The translations under genes were made by a program, and so were the position numbers. From contig OX328132.1 of NCBI GenBank assembly GCA_946811695.1, positions 121,328,685 to 121,392,684 on the forward strand: 64,000 nt of DNA, read 5' to 3'. The notes under the pieces are model-generated. The model had not been told where the DNA came from, searched no databases, and saw nothing but the letters and a program-made list of their open reading frames with translations. This DNA is from Gonocerus acuteangulatus. Its lineage: Eukaryota > Arthropoda > Insecta > Hemiptera > Coreidae. Shown here piece after piece: positions 63,061 to 64,000 of the stretch (the first letter of the stretch is position 1; each line of letters begins with the position of its first letter).

Positions 63061-64000
63061 ATTAAGATCCAATACTCTCCCTCAAAACAAAAGGAAATTA
63101 ATTTTCTTTTACATTTTTTCGATTATTAGAACACATTTTTTATATAAGCTTATGTTAAAATTTAAATTAAAATCATATGGTACTATTAAGTTATTACTTC
63201 ATCTTTAGTGAACTAACCATTATTTGAAAACCTAAATCCAAATTTCTACTGTTAATCCTTGTCTAAATAAACGTTAGCAGCATGGAATCAAGAGAATATC
63301 CGTAAGTCCTAAAATTATTATGAAATACAAATAGAATTTCTCGAGTTCTGACGTTATTCATGAATTCCCTTCTCAATTCAATCGAAATTTTACAATTCAA
63401 TCCGTAATAAGTACTCTTAAAGTATTTCAGCCGTAGCTTATAAGAAAATTATGTGACACGAGACAAAATCTCATACGTTTTGGTTGTTTTGTCCATTTAT
63501 TACTGGTTGAAGAAAAAATGATAACTGATTTTGATAGATACCATCTTTTGAGCTTCTATAATTTCCAGCGTAATCCTACTGAAGGTCTACGTATTCAGCT
63601 AGCATATGCAGAGTTAGATCTACGGGTTTCCAAAATAACGCTCTTTTAAATATAGATAAAAATAAGAAAATATGAGGAATTTAATTCATTTCAGGCAATT
63701 TCATACTAAAAAAATATTTTCATGTTTTCCAGGGTACCGTAATCGGTATTAGCGGATAATACAGTAATTACAGGGCTGTAGGCGCCATTGTTAAATCTTT
63801 TTAATAGTTAATAGTTATTATTATTCCTTATGAACAATTAAGCAGAAAAAAACATAAATAATTCCCCCGAATTTACTTGTCTGAGCTTTCTAAATCTTTC
63901 CGATGTGGTAATTAGAAGCCGTGGCAGATATACAACAGAGCGTGATTGGTAAAAAAATAACAGTAAATATAAAAACCTTCCATTTTCCAATCCACGGACC
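63061..64000. repeat. Monomer 34, cut by the window end (HOR position 5)
   Basis: The first 940 bp of a monomer matching monomer 29 (CAATCGAAATTTTAC, CTTGTCTGAG). The array continues beyond the window. Confidence 0.9.

Larger units (their letters stand above)
181..64000. repeat. Complex satellite array, about 1,865-bp monomer, about 34 copies
   Basis: Head-to-tail copies share almost their whole sequence. The landmark CCGAAG recurs at 1281, 3143, 5584, 7447, 9943, 11810, 13675, 15539, 17404, 19268, 21133, 23631, 25497, 27363, 29228, 31094, 32958, 34823, 36188, 38053, 39918 and then every 1865 bp to 62298. Spacings that differ by hundreds of bases are explained by three retrotransposon insertions and one 1,365-bp partial duplication. 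All copies have the same orientation. The unit is AT-rich and has stops in all frames, with only short non-conserved open frames. I set the monomer start at ATTAAGATCC because the array begins there. The family is not one I recognise. Confidence 0.97.
45900..64000. repeat. Five-monomer higher-order repeat, period 9,325 bp
   Basis: Monomers 25-29 are repeated as 30-34. Rare variants recur exactly 9,325 bp apart: ATACATATTTGGG (47291 and 56616 region), ATTTCAAGCG (48642, 57967), ATTTATATTAAAATC (50105, 59430), CTCCTTGAAG (53022, 62347) and ACGTTTTGGG (53537, 62862). The left limit is near 45900, matching about 55225. Upstream of that the two rounds differ. The second round is cut by the window end. 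Confidence 0.85.

Noticed and set aside
181..64000. CRISPR array
   Set aside because: The repeats are contiguous 1.9-kb units without spacers, and the context is eukaryotic.

Overview
The whole window is one tandem satellite array with a short non-satellite flank at its left end. The repeat unit is AT-rich and about 1,865 bp long. Thirty-three copies of a fixed landmark (the CCGAAG before a conserved inverted repeat) recur head to tail in the same orientation, from 1281 to 62298, with spacings of 1862-1867 bp wherever nothing has been inserted or lost. I see no host protein-coding gene, rRNA, tRNA, CRISPR array or bacterial operon. The retrotransposon fragments are of eukaryotic kinds: a jockey-clade reverse-transcriptase C-terminus and a zinc-knuckle C-terminus of an I-like or related non-LTR element. 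Together with a complex satellite, this suggests an arthropod, probably an insect. No species can be named from the sequence.

Layout. 1-145 is flanking DNA. 146-180 holds the ragged array edge. From 181 to 64000 there are about 34 monomers, the last one cut by the window end. Monomers 1-5 (181-10707) are the most diverged and carry two of the three retrotransposon insertions. Monomer 2 has a 565-bp element at 3622-4186 with a 12-bp target-site duplication. Monomer 4 has a 618-bp jockey-type element at 7691-8308 with a 13-bp duplication. The same jockey insertion, with the same truncation point and target site, recurs in monomer 11 at 21378-21996, so it was copied by array recombination and not by a second transposition.

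Monomers 6-16 contain two recent dimer duplications (periods 3729 and 3731 bp). They also contain traces of a seven-monomer block copy (offset about 13,687 bp), interrupted by a patch that looks like gene conversion. Near 35331 the register slips, because a 1,365-bp partial unit is duplicated. Monomers 20-34 are the most uniform: every spacing is exactly 1865 bp, and from about 45900 they form a five-monomer higher-order repeat of 9,325 bp.

Three broad monomer types can be told apart near the inverted repeat. Type A has GGACGCATG. Type B has GGACACATG. Type C is a derivative of B with GGTTAAGTGCGG and TAAAGCACGG. The A/B alternation on the left and the C dominance on the right show how the array was assembled by unequal exchange. 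Nothing here acts as a gene system. The interest lies in array architecture, the visible edge, the recombination footprints and the conserved dyad in each monomer.
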